A stretch of 13,268 nt of DNA, taken from positions 1 to 13,268 of the forward strand of contig JAITQQ010000049.1 of the NCBI GenBank assembly GCA_031288855.1, read 5' to 3'. The translations under genes were made by a program, and so were the position numbers. This DNA is from Prevotellaceae bacterium (GTDB lineage Bacteria; Bacteroidota; Bacteroidia; Bacteroidales; UBA932). Numbering within the stretch: position 1 is the first letter of the stretch; each line of letters opens with the position of its first letter. Of the stretch, positions 1 to 5,678 are shown piece after piece. Under the pieces are notes generated by a model, which worked only from the letters and a program-made list of their open reading frames with translations, was not told where the DNA came from and ran no database searches.

Positions 1-932
1 AAACTGTAATGCTCAACCAAAGCGCCCATCGCCAAGTCATCGGTAAAGACCACCCCTTCAAATCCCAACTGCCGGCGCAGCAAACCGGTAATCACCGCTT
101 CCGACATGGTTGCCGGATACGCTGCATCGAGTTTCGCATTGAATACGTGCGCCGTCATGATGGCTTGCACTTTTCCTGTTCGTATCAAATCACGATAAGG
201 CGTTAACTCCGCAGCAGTCCACGTATCGGTAACGTCGGCTGCACCCACGTGCGTATCGTTTTTTGCACTGCCATGTCCCGGAAAATGCTTGAGGCAGCCT
301 GTAACACCTTGCCGGGCTTGTTCCGTCAGCCATATTTCCGCATGCTTCGACACGGTTTCCGGATTCGCAGAAAAACTGCGTTCCATTTTTCCAATAACCG
401 GGCACAAAGGATTCACATCGACATCCACACAAGGTGCAAAATTGAGATTGAAACCTAAGCGAGCCAACGTGGAAGCCGTTTGTACGGCGTATTTCGCCGT
501 AGTGTCGGCAACATTAATTTTGCCTTGAAATTTCGCCGACGCCGTAGACGGAAAACCATACACCGTACGCAAACGGTTTACCCTTCCCCCTTCCTGGTCA
601 ATAGCGATAAGCAGTTTCGTGTCCGACAAGTTTTGCAAATCCGCATTTAATTTTTTCAGTTGCTGCGGGCTTTTAATATTTCTGCCGTACTTTTTACCCG
701 GCATGTCGTAGTCGAACAAGATAACGCCCCCCACGTGCAGTTGCGTAATATCCGACACAATGTGATTGTCCGGCGACAACTCCATTCCTCTAAACCCGAC
801 CATCAACATTTGCCCGATTTGTTTTTTTAACGATGCTGTTTCAACGGTATGCCCGCAATTAAAAAAAATAAGAATTACAGCACCCGCACATATTGTAAGA
901 TATGTGGATATATTTTTAATCCGCCTTCTCAT
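1..932 (-). CDS. GH3 beta-N-acetylhexosaminidase (NagZ-like), 3' end outside window
   Basis: The first 310 residues of a glycoside hydrolase family 3 protein; the C-terminus lies beyond the left edge. GH3 enzymes of this type remove terminal beta-N-acetylglucosamine, for example from peptidoglycan fragments. Visible motifs are IDQEGGRVNRL (about 111-121), the NagZ-type loop KHFPGHGSAKNDTH (215-228), whose D226/H228 form the expected acid/base dyad, and TDDLAM (297-302), where D298 is the expected nucleophile. The N-terminus has a basic start and a hydrophobic stretch (about 11-25) ending at C26. The FFNC context is a poor lipobox, so it could be a lipoprotein or simply a signal-anchored or secreted protein. 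The ATG lies 15 bases after the rmuC stop on the same strand, suggesting cotranscription. Family assignment is firm; the exact substrate is inferred. Confidence 0.9.
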   Translation of the reverse strand, partial: MRRRIKNISTYLTICAGAVILIFFNCGHTVETASLKKQIGQMLMVGFRGMELSPDNHIVSDITQLHVGGVILFDYDMPGKKYGRNIKSPQQLKKLNADLQNLSDTKLLIAIDQEGGRVNRLRTVYGFPSTASAKFQGKINVADTTAKYAVQTASTLARLGFNLNFAPCVDVDVNPLCPVIGKMERSFSANPETVSKHAEIWLTEQARQGVTGCLKHFPGHGSAKNDTHVGAADVTDTWTAAELTPYRDLIRTGKVQAIMTAHVFNAKLDAAYPATMSEAVITGLLRRQLGFEGVVFTDDLAMGALVEHYS

Positions 933-947
933 GCTGCACTTGTTTTG

Positions 948-2204
948 CTATTCAATCCTGTCTAACAAATTTTGCGGCAACTGCTTGGTGGCGTTGGCGC
1001 CCAATTCTTTCAAGCGTTGCACGCGCCCAATAATCGTATCGCCTTTCTTCGGCGAGTCGCACAATTTATTCATAGCGCCGTCATATTCTTTCTTGGCGTC
1101 AATCAACCGCTTTCCCACTGCGAGAAGGTCGTCTACAAAGCCTGTAAACTTGTCGTAAAGCGCGCCGCCTTCTTTGGCAATTTCAAGCACGTTGCGTTTC
1201 TGGTTTTCCTGCTTCCAGATAAACGAAATGGTGCGCAAAGTAGCCAACAAAGTAGAAGGCGATACCAAAGCGATATTCTTTCCCAACGCTTTTTCAAATA
1301 ATGCATTATCTTCGCGTAAAGCCAATGTCAGTGCGGGCTCTACCGGCACAAACAACAACACATAATCGGGCGGGTTAATGCCATAAAGCTGTTGGTAATT
1401 CTTGCTGCTCAAATCGGCCATGTGGCGATTCAAACTGGACAAGTGCTCTTGCAAATATTTTGCTTTCTGCGCCTCCTCTTCGGCACTGTAATAATTTTCA
1501 TACGCGGTGAGCGACACTTTCGAGTCAATGACAAAATGTTTGTCTTCGGGCAGATTAATGACGTAGTCGGGGCGCACATTGCGGCCATCTTCAGTTTTAA
1601 AATTTTCTTGTTTCCGATAGTGTACATCGCGCAACAACCCTGCTTTTTCGAGCAACAGTTCGAGTTGAATCTCGCCCCAGTCGCCCTGCACCTTGCTGTC
1701 GCCTTTCAGGGCATTGGTCAGGCGCACCGCATCATCGCTCACTTGTTTGTTGAGTTTCATCATTTGCTCCAATTCCTTGCGCAGTGCGGATTTCTCACGA
1801 GTTTCCTGACTGTAGGTTTCTTCCACTTTCTTCTCAAAATCCCGGATGCGCTCCTTCAGCGGTTGCAAAATATTGCCGATATTTTTCTCGTTCAGTTCGG
1901 TAAACTTCTTGCTTTTTTCTTCCAGCAATTCATTCGCAATATTTTTAAATTCCACACGAAACGTATCCTGCATTTTTTCCACTTCCTTCGATAAAATGGC
2001 GTTCCGTTCGCGCACTTGTGCAAGCTCGGAAGCGGCAGCCATCAAGGCTTCTTCCTTCTTTTGCAATTCCACTTTCAACTCGTCATAAAGATTGCGCGAC
2101 ACCACGTTAGCGGAGTCATCCGGCGTTTTCCGGCGCACCACAAAAAAAACTACCGCGATATTAACCGCCAATAAAATAAGAATAAAAATTAATGTTGTTT
2201 CCAT
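948..2204 (-). CDS. rmuC: RmuC-family DNA recombination protein
   Basis: A 418-residue RmuC-like protein. E. coli RmuC was found as a gene limiting inversion of short inverted repeats, and the family is thought to contain a PD-(D/E)XK nuclease-like core; the biochemical role remains poorly defined. The sequence has one N-terminal membrane segment (about 4-23), a long charged coiled coil (about 40-160), then the RmuC domain with QGDWGEIQLE (173-182), RPDYV (211-215) and VIDSKVS (225-231). The spaced D213 and D227-x-K229 fit the nuclease-like signature. Length and domain order are normal. It is the first gene of a probable two-gene unit with the downstream GH3 gene, and is divergent from glyA. 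The promoter -7 box ends only 5 bases before this ATG, so the mRNA is probably leaderless; the next in-frame Met (residue 55) lies inside the coiled coil and is an unlikely start. Confidence 0.95.
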   Translation of the reverse strand: METTLIFILILLAVNIAVVFFVVRRKTPDDSANVVSRNLYDELKVELQKKEEALMAAASELAQVRERNAILSKEVEKMQDTFRVEFKNIANELLEEKSKKFTELNEKNIGNILQPLKERIRDFEKKVEETYSQETREKSALRKELEQMMKLNKQVSDDAVRLTNALKGDSKVQGDWGEIQLELLLEKAGLLRDVHYRKQENFKTEDGRNVRPDYVINLPEDKHFVIDSKVSLTAYENYYSAEEEAQKAKYLQEHLSSLNRHMADLSSKNYQQLYGINPPDYVLLFVPVEPALTLALREDNALFEKALGKNIALVSPSTLLATLRTISFIWKQENQKRNVLEIAKEGGALYDKFTGFVDDLLAVGKRLIDAKKEYDGAMNKLCDSPKKGDTIIGRVQRLKELGANATKQLPQNLLDRIE

Positions 2205-2209
2205 ATAGG

Positions 2210-2240
2210 CAAAGATACAATTTCGGTTTGTATAGTCAAA
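2210..2240 (-). promoter_or_regulatory. rmuC promoter, Bacteroidota type
   Basis: Read on the minus strand, TTTG (2240-2237) is followed by 19 bases and then TATCTTTG (2217-2210). This is an exact fit to the Bacteroidota housekeeping consensus TTTG-N19-21-TAnnTTTG. Transcription should start around 2203-2206, at or next to the rmuC ATG at 2204. The element overlaps the glyA promoter on the other strand. Confidence 0.75.
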
Positions 2241-2257
2241 ATATTATAGTATATTTG
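2227..2257 (+). promoter_or_regulatory. glyA promoter, Bacteroidota type
   Basis: TTTG (2227-2230), 19 bases, then TATATTTG (2250-2257) match the Bacteroidota consensus exactly. The predicted start point near 2261-2264 leaves an AT-rich leader of roughly 20 bases before the glyA ATG, with no obvious Shine-Dalgarno sequence. The -33 element lies within the spacer of the divergent rmuC promoter. Confidence 0.8.
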
Positions 2258-2280
2258 TAAAATAAACTTATATATATTGT

Positions 2281-3561
2281 ATGATACGCGACAACCAATT
2301 GTTTCAACTGATTAAGAAGGAAGAAGAACGACAATTGCATGGAATCGAACTTATTGCATCGGAAAATTTCGTAAGCGCACAAGTGCTCGAAGCGATGGGC
2401 TCGATACTTACCAACAAGTACGCCGAGGGTTATCCCGGCGCACGTTACTACGGAGGATGCGAAGTGGTTGACCAAAGCGAACAGGTGGCCATCGACCGGC
2501 TGTGCCAATTATTCGGCGCCCAGTATGCCAACGTGCAGCCCCACTCCGGCGCACAAGCAAACATGGCGGTATTCATGGCCTGCCTGAAACCCGGCGACAC
2601 TTTTTTAGGCCTCGATTTGGCGCATGGCGGACACCTCTCGCACGGCTCGCCGGTAAACCTGTCGGGGTTGTGGTACAAGGCCGTATCGTACGGCGTGAAG
2701 GAAGACACCGGCTTGGTGGATTATGACATGATGGAGAAGTTGGCGATGGAACACCGGCCGAAACTGATTATCGGCGGCGCTTCGGCCTACTCGCGCGATT
2801 GGGACTATGCCCGCATGCGGCAAATTGCCGACAAAGTGGGCGCTTTGCTGATGATAGACATGGCGCACCCGGCGGGATTGATAGCAGCGGGATTGCTGAA
2901 CTCTCCCCTGCCCCACGCACACATTGTAACATCCACCACCCACAAAACCCTGCGCGGGCCGCGCGGCGGCATCATCCTCATGGGAAAAGATTTCGAAAAT
3001 CCGTGGGGGATGAAAACACCGAAAGGCGAAATAAAAATGATGTCGGCCATGCTCAACTCCAGCGTATTTCCCGGCGTACAAGGCGGTCCGCTCGAACACG
3101 TGATTGCCGCCAAAGCAGTGTCTTTCTTTGAGGCCATGCAACCCGAATATAAAATGTATCAACAACAGGTGAAGAAGAACGCGGCCGCCCTGGCAGCGGC
3201 ATTTATCGCCAAAGGATACAAGATATTTTCGGGCGGCACCGACAACCACCTAATGCTAATCGACCTGCGCCCCAAGTTCCCCGACCTCACCGGCAAGGTA
3301 GCCGAAAAGACGCTGGTTACCGCCGATATTACGGTAAACAAAAACATGGTGCCGTTTGATACGCGGTCGCCGTTCCAGACGTCGGGCATCCGGGTGGGCA
3401 CGCCGGCCGTCACCACCCGCGGATTGAAAGAAGCCGACATGACGCCCATCGCGGAGTTCATTGACCGCGTGCTGAGCCACGTTGACGACGCACTGGAAAT
3501 TGCGCATGTACGCGAAGAAGTGCGCCAAATGATGGCTACACGGCCGTTGTTTGCGTGGTAA
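2281..3561 (+). CDS. glyA: Serine hydroxymethyltransferase
   Basis: A full-length (426 residues) PLP-dependent cytosolic enzyme that converts serine and tetrahydrofolate to glycine and 5,10-methylene-tetrahydrofolate, the main source of one-carbon units. Diagnostic motifs are IELIASENF (22-30), the [15 protein letters not shown] region (45-59), GAQANMAVF (90-98), DMAHPAGL (193-200) and the PLP-lysine motif [13 protein letters not shown], with the Schiff-base lysine at K222. The C-terminal domain contains the conserved region around [11 protein letters not shown]. Nothing is truncated and all key residues are present. It is monocistronic as far as can be seen: its own promoter lies upstream and the following 200 bases are repeats. 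The gene is GC-richer than the toxin-antitoxin pair downstream. Identification is essentially certain. Confidence 0.98.
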   Translation: MIRDNQLFQLIKKEEERQLHGIELIASENFVSAQVLEAMGSILTNKYAEGYPGARYYGGCEVVDQSEQVAIDRLCQLFGAQYANVQPHSGAQANMAVFMACLKPGDTFLGLDLAHGGHLSHGSPVNLSGLWYKAVSYGVKEDTGLVDYDMMEKLAMEHRPKLIIGGASAYSRDWDYARMRQIADKVGALLMIDMAHPAGLIAAGLLNSPLPHAHIVTSTTHKTLRGPRGGIILMGKDFENPWGMKTPKGEIKMMSAMLNSSVFPGVQGGPLEHVIAAKAVSFFEAMQPEYKMYQQQVKKNAAALAAAFIAKGYKIFSGGTDNHLMLIDLRPKFPDLTGKVAEKTLVTADITVNKNMVPFDTRSPFQTSGIRVGTPAVTTRGLKEADMTPIAEFIDRVLSHVDDALEIAHVREEVRQMMATRPLFAW

Positions 3562-3568
3562 ACACATG

Positions 3569-3603
3569 TTAATGATTAGTGATTAATGGTTAATGATTAA
3601 TTA
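3569..3603. repeat. Degenerate heptamer tandem tract (TTAATGA-like)
   Basis: Five consecutive 7-base units, each a variant of TTAATGA, begin 8 bases after the glyA stop codon. Units 1 and 4 are identical and the others differ by one or two bases. The tract is non-coding and AT-rich. A second heptamer tract lies between thrA and metX at 8117-8158. The function is unknown; slippage-generated spacer DNA is the simplest reading. Confidence 0.6.
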
Positions 3604-3624
3604 TTCGTAATTAAAAAATCCACT

Positions 3625-3674
3625 GCCATTTGTCCCGTCAGGGACACCATGTTGGTAGAAAAACGAAACAGCCA
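3625..3674 (+). repeat. Repeat A copy 1 with GTCCC/GGGAC hairpin
   Basis: A 50-base unit, 49/50 identical to the next copy, which starts 52 bases later. It holds the hairpin TGTCCCGTCAGGGACA (3631-3646; 6-bp stem, 4-base loop), followed by a conserved tail containing GGTAGAAAA. A diverged copy in inverted orientation lies on the other side of the transposase at 4282-4314. Confidence 0.85.
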
Positions 3675-3676
3675 AC

Positions 3677-3726
3677 GCCATTTGTCCCGTCAGGGACACC
3701 ATGTTGGTAGAAAAACGAAATAGCCA
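3677..3726 (+). repeat. Repeat A copy 2 with GTCCC/GGGAC hairpin
   Basis: The direct duplicate of the preceding unit, differing only by C to T at position 45 of the unit. Its hairpin occupies 3683-3698. Near identity suggests a recent tandem duplication. Both copies lie between glyA and the transposase. Confidence 0.85.
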
Positions 3727-3730
3727 CCAC

Positions 3731-3755
3731 CACCGTCCCGTATGGGACGGAATGT
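3731..3755 (+). repeat. Repeat B, left copy, inner inverted repeat of the transposase unit
   Basis: A 25-base sequence that is the exact reverse complement of 4236-4260. It contains the hairpin CCGTCCCGTATGGGACGG (3733-3750; 7-bp stem, loop GTAT). The loop is asymmetric and gives the element a direction. It lies 13 bases before the transposase start codon, so it could also act on that gene's transcript. Confidence 0.85.
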
Positions 3756-3768
3756 AAAACAATAATAA

Positions 3769-4230
3769 ATGGCAAATACCTACACACAAATTCACATACA
3801 CGGCGTTTTTGCTGTACAAAATCGTATTTCGTTGATAACGGAATCATGGCGGGAAGAATTGTATAAATACATCACCGGTATTCTGCAAAACCATGGCCAC
3901 AAAATGCTCCAAATCGGCGGAATGCCAGACCATATACACATTTTGTTCGGAATGCGTCCGGTAGAATCGTTGTCTAATTTGATGAAAGCCGTCAAGGGTG
4001 AATCTTCCGAATGGATAAACAAACGGCATTTTGTGAGGGGGCGTTTTTCGTGGCAAGAAGGTTACGGTGCATTCTCGTATTCCAAATCACAATTAGGCAA
4101 TGTGATAAAATACATTGCCAACCAACCGGAACACCATAAAAAGAGGGATATGGTTACGGAATATAGGGGATTTTTGAAAAATTTCGGCATTGAATATAAC
4201 GAACAATATATTTTCAAACCGGTTGAATAA
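3769..4230 (+). CDS. IS200/REP-associated-type Y1 (HUH) transposase
   Basis: A 153-residue single-domain Y1 transposase (Transposase_17 / IS200-like family), of normal length. These enzymes nick single-stranded DNA at hairpins and form a 5'-phosphotyrosine link. The HUH metal-binding motif is H55-I-H57 in GMPDHIHILF. The catalytic helix carries Y115 in KYIANQPEHH, with Q119 in the usual YxxxQ position. FSWQEGYGAFSYSKSQ (93-108) is a family-typical block. No TnpB partner is present and the frame is intact. It is flanked on each side by inverted hairpin repeats of two types, the arrangement expected for a REP-associated transposase (RAYT) or a small IS200-like element. No Bacteroidota -7 box is obvious upstream. 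Family certain; RAYT versus ordinary IS200 transposase is inferred from the flanking repeats. Confidence 0.93.
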   Translation: MANTYTQIHIHGVFAVQNRISLITESWREELYKYITGILQNHGHKMLQIGGMPDHIHILFGMRPVESLSNLMKAVKGESSEWINKRHFVRGRFSWQEGYGAFSYSKSQLGNVIKYIANQPEHHKKRDMVTEYRGFLKNFGIEYNEQYIFKPVE

Positions 4231-4235
4231 CCACC

Positions 4236-4260
4236 ACATTCCGTCCCATACGGGACGGTG
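4236..4260 (-). repeat. Repeat B, right copy (inverted)
   Basis: The exact 25-base reverse complement of 3731-3755, starting 6 bases after the transposase stop codon. Its hairpin CCGTCCCATACGGGACGG occupies 4241-4258 with the loop ATAC, the complement of the left copy's loop. Weaker similarity continues outward for about 9 bases. Confidence 0.85.
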
Positions 4261-4281
4261 ATGGCGGCGGGACAACCATTA

Positions 4282-4314
4282 TTTTCTACCGACGTACTGT
4301 CCCTAACGGGACAA
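4282..4314 (-). repeat. Repeat A, right copy (inverted, diverged)
   Basis: About 28 of 33 bases match the reverse complement of the two left A copies, including TTTTCTACC (4282-4290) and the hairpin TGTCCCTAACGGGACA (4298-4313). An extra half-site CGGGACAA lies at 4268-4275, between the B and A elements, possibly the remnant of another copy. Confidence 0.75.
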
Positions 4315-4339
4315 GCATTCTCCAAAATTGCAAAAAAAA

Positions 4340-4371
4340 GTTGCACTTTTGGATAACTTTTATTATCTTTG
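4340..4371 (+). promoter_or_regulatory. Promoter of the toxin-antitoxin operon
   Basis: GTTG (4340-4343, one mismatch to TTTG), 20 bases, then a perfect -7 box TATCTTTG (4364-4371). Transcription should begin around 4375-4378, only a few bases before the ATG at 4383. This placement rules out the upstream TTG at 4341 as the toxin start. Confidence 0.65.
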
Positions 4372-4382
4372 TCACAAAATAT

Positions 4383-4748
4383 ATGGCAAAGGAGCAAAAA
4401 ATAAGGCATGTCCTTTTGTACAAGGAATATTTTATCAATTTCTATAATAAACAAAGAAACAAGGTAAAAGAAAAAATTATTTGGACATTCAGAATAATAG
4501 AAACCCTTCAAATAGTGCCATCAGAATACTTGAAACACATTGAAGGGACAAATGGATTATATGAAATCAGAGTGCAAAGCGGAAGTGATATTTATCGGAT
4601 TTTTTGTTTTTTTGATGCCGGAAATTTGATAGTTATTGAAAATGGGTTTCATAAAAAATCGCAAAAAACGCCCAAAATGGAGATAGAAATTGCACTCAGG
4701 ATAAAGAAAGAATACGAACAAGAAAAAAGAGAAAAAGATGGAAAATAA
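4383..4748 (+). CDS. RelE/HigB-type toxin (Gp49-like)
   Basis: A 121-residue basic protein of the phage-derived Gp49-like/HigB family. Such toxins cleave mRNA, usually at the ribosome, when not bound by their antitoxin. The diagnostic C-terminal half runs from GLYEIRVQSGSDIYRI (58-73) to ENGFHKKSQKTPKMEIEIA (86-104), the latter corresponding to the GFxKKxxKTP signature. The ATG at 4383 is preferred over an in-frame TTG at 4341 because the -7 promoter box lies between them. The toxin precedes its antitoxin and overlaps it by 11 bases, the order typical of HigBA-like pairs. The locus is clearly AT-richer than glyA or thrA, suggesting horizontal acquisition. Exact subfamily and RNA target cannot be read from sequence. 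Confidence 0.88.
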   Translation: MAKEQKIRHVLLYKEYFINFYNKQRNKVKEKIIWTFRIIETLQIVPSEYLKHIEGTNGLYEIRVQSGSDIYRIFCFFDAGNLIVIENGFHKKSQKTPKMEIEIALRIKKEYEQEKREKDGK

Positions 4749-5037
4749 AAATGTAAAACCATTAGACCAATTCATAGAGGAACAATATGGTAAACGAGGT
4801 ACTTCCAAGCGCGAAAAGCTTGAAAAAGGATACGAAGAATTTAAACTTGGCGTATTACTTCAACAATCTCGACTTGAAAAAGGACTAACTCAAAAACAGT
4901 TAGCAGAGAGAATAGGAACAAATAAGGGGTATATTTCAAAAGTAGAGAATAATATTAAAGAAGCGAGGCTTTCTACGCTTCAACGTATTGTTGAAGTTGG
5001 GCTTGGTGGAAAATTGGAATTAGCAATAAAATTGTAA
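4738..5037 (+). CDS. XRE-family antitoxin (HigA-like)
   Basis: A 99-residue protein with a C-terminal Cro/C1-type helix-turn-helix (about 38-90), including LTQKQLAERIGTNKGYISKV (50-69). The N-terminal 35 residues are charged and probably bind the toxin. Antitoxins of this type neutralise the partner toxin and repress their own operon through the HTH. The ATG lies inside the last codons of the toxin gene (11-base overlap), which suggests translational coupling. A likely operator would sit around the -7 box at 4364-4371, but no clear dyad was identified there. Pairing with the upstream gene is strongly supported by order and overlap. Confidence 0.9.
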   Translation: MENKNVKPLDQFIEEQYGKRGTSKREKLEKGYEEFKLGVLLQQSRLEKGLTQKQLAERIGTNKGYISKVENNIKEARLSTLQRIVEVGLGGKLELAIKL

Positions 5038-5056
5038 TAACAAACTCTTCGATACT

Positions 5057-5677
5057 ATGAAAAAAATATTATGCATGATGGCATGCGCCGGCCTGATGGC
5101 GGCCTGTAACACCTCCTCACCAAAAACAGAAGATATGAAAACCAAACCATTCCTTGACTTGTTCCAACCGCTCGCTCCTGCCGAGATGACCGATAATGTG
5201 TTCAAATTAGTTGGGCAAGACTTTACGGTAATCACAGCCGGCACGGAAATAAATTACAACTCGATGACCGCAAGCTGGGGCGGATGGGGCATCCTGTTCA
5301 ACGAGCCTACCACGTGGTGCATACTACGGGCAAGCCGCTACACGCTGGAGTTTATCAGGAAAGAAAACCTTTATACCATGTGTTATTTCGATGAGCAGTA
5401 TAAAGACCAGGTGATGTTGTTCGGCAGCGCTTCAGGGCGCAGCAGCGACAAGATGAAGCAACACACGCTCACGCCGGTGGAAACGCCCGAAGGGAGTATC
5501 GCCTACAAGGAAGCAAAATTGATTATAGAATGTGAATTGACGGAAATCACCACCGTGAACCCCGATGACTTTTACACCGCCGACGGCCGCTCGTTTATCA
5601 CGGAAGCCTATGAAGAAGCGCATGATTACCACAAATTGGTATTCGGGAAAATCGCCAACGTGTGGGTGAAAAAATAA
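5057..5677 (+). CDS. Lipoprotein with flavin reductase-like (FMN-binding split barrel) domain
   Basis: A 206-residue protein. Residues 1-17 form a lipoprotein signal (MKKILCMMACAGLMAAC, lipidated cysteine C17). Residues from about 45 match the flavin reductase/flavoredoxin family: MTASWGGWG (70-78), RASRYTLEFIRK (91-102), YTMCYFDEQYKDQVMLFGSA (106-125) and a conserved acidic tail region. The family binds FMN and either transfers electrons or reduces free flavin. A domain normally thought of as cytoplasmic is here predicted to be exported and membrane anchored. A second in-frame ATG at 5135 (residue 27), immediately before the fold, could give a cytoplasmic form, although the full-length start has the better context as a signal peptide. 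It follows the antitoxin by 19 bases, but function and base composition suggest it belongs to the older chromosome. The electron donor is unknown. Confidence 0.8.
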   Translation: MKKILCMMACAGLMAACNTSSPKTEDMKTKPFLDLFQPLAPAEMTDNVFKLVGQDFTVITAGTEINYNSMTASWGGWGILFNEPTTWCILRASRYTLEFIRKENLYTMCYFDEQYKDQVMLFGSASGRSSDKMKQHTLTPVETPEGSIAYKEAKLIIECELTEITTVNPDDFYTADGRSFITEAYEEAHDYHKLVFGKIANVWVKK

Positions 5678-5678
5678 T

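Larger units (their letters stand above)
3625..4314 (+). mobile_element. Transposase unit with nested inverted hairpins (RAYT/REPIN-like)
   Basis: The order is A, A, B, transposase, B', A', with the right-hand elements inverted relative to the left. All hairpins share the GTCCC/GGGAC core. No terminal target duplication is expected for this enzyme class and none was looked for beyond the repeats. The outer limits are set by the repeats seen here and may extend further. The unit separates glyA from a toxin-antitoxin pair. Confidence 0.7.

Noticed and set aside
1392..1994. A 200-codon open frame on the plus strand opposite rmuC
   Set aside because: It is fully antisense to a well-conserved gene, its product is a phenylalanine-rich mirror of the RmuC coiled coil, and it has no promoter or family resemblance.
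2605..3249. A 214-codon open frame on the minus strand opposite glyA
   Set aside because: It lies inside glyA, whose motifs are all intact. The antisense product has no recognisable domain and reflects GC-rich codon use in glyA.
3625..3726. CRISPR array (two near-identical repeats with palindrome)
   Set aside because: There are only two units with a 2-base gap and no spacers, no cas genes are nearby, and an inverted third copy lies across the transposase.
4236..4314. Hairpins after the transposase as intrinsic terminators
   Set aside because: Neither stem is followed by a T-run, and matching inverted copies lie upstream of the gene, which fits transposase substrates better.
4341..4382. Toxin start at the upstream in-frame TTG (4341), adding 14 residues
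   Set aside because: The perfect -7 promoter box at 4364-4371 lies downstream of it, so the TTG would not be in the mRNA; the added residues are also hydrophobic and unlike the family.
4062..4511. A 149-codon open frame on the minus strand across the end of the transposase unit
   Set aside because: It runs through two hairpin repeats and antisense to the transposase and toxin genes, and shows no known domain.
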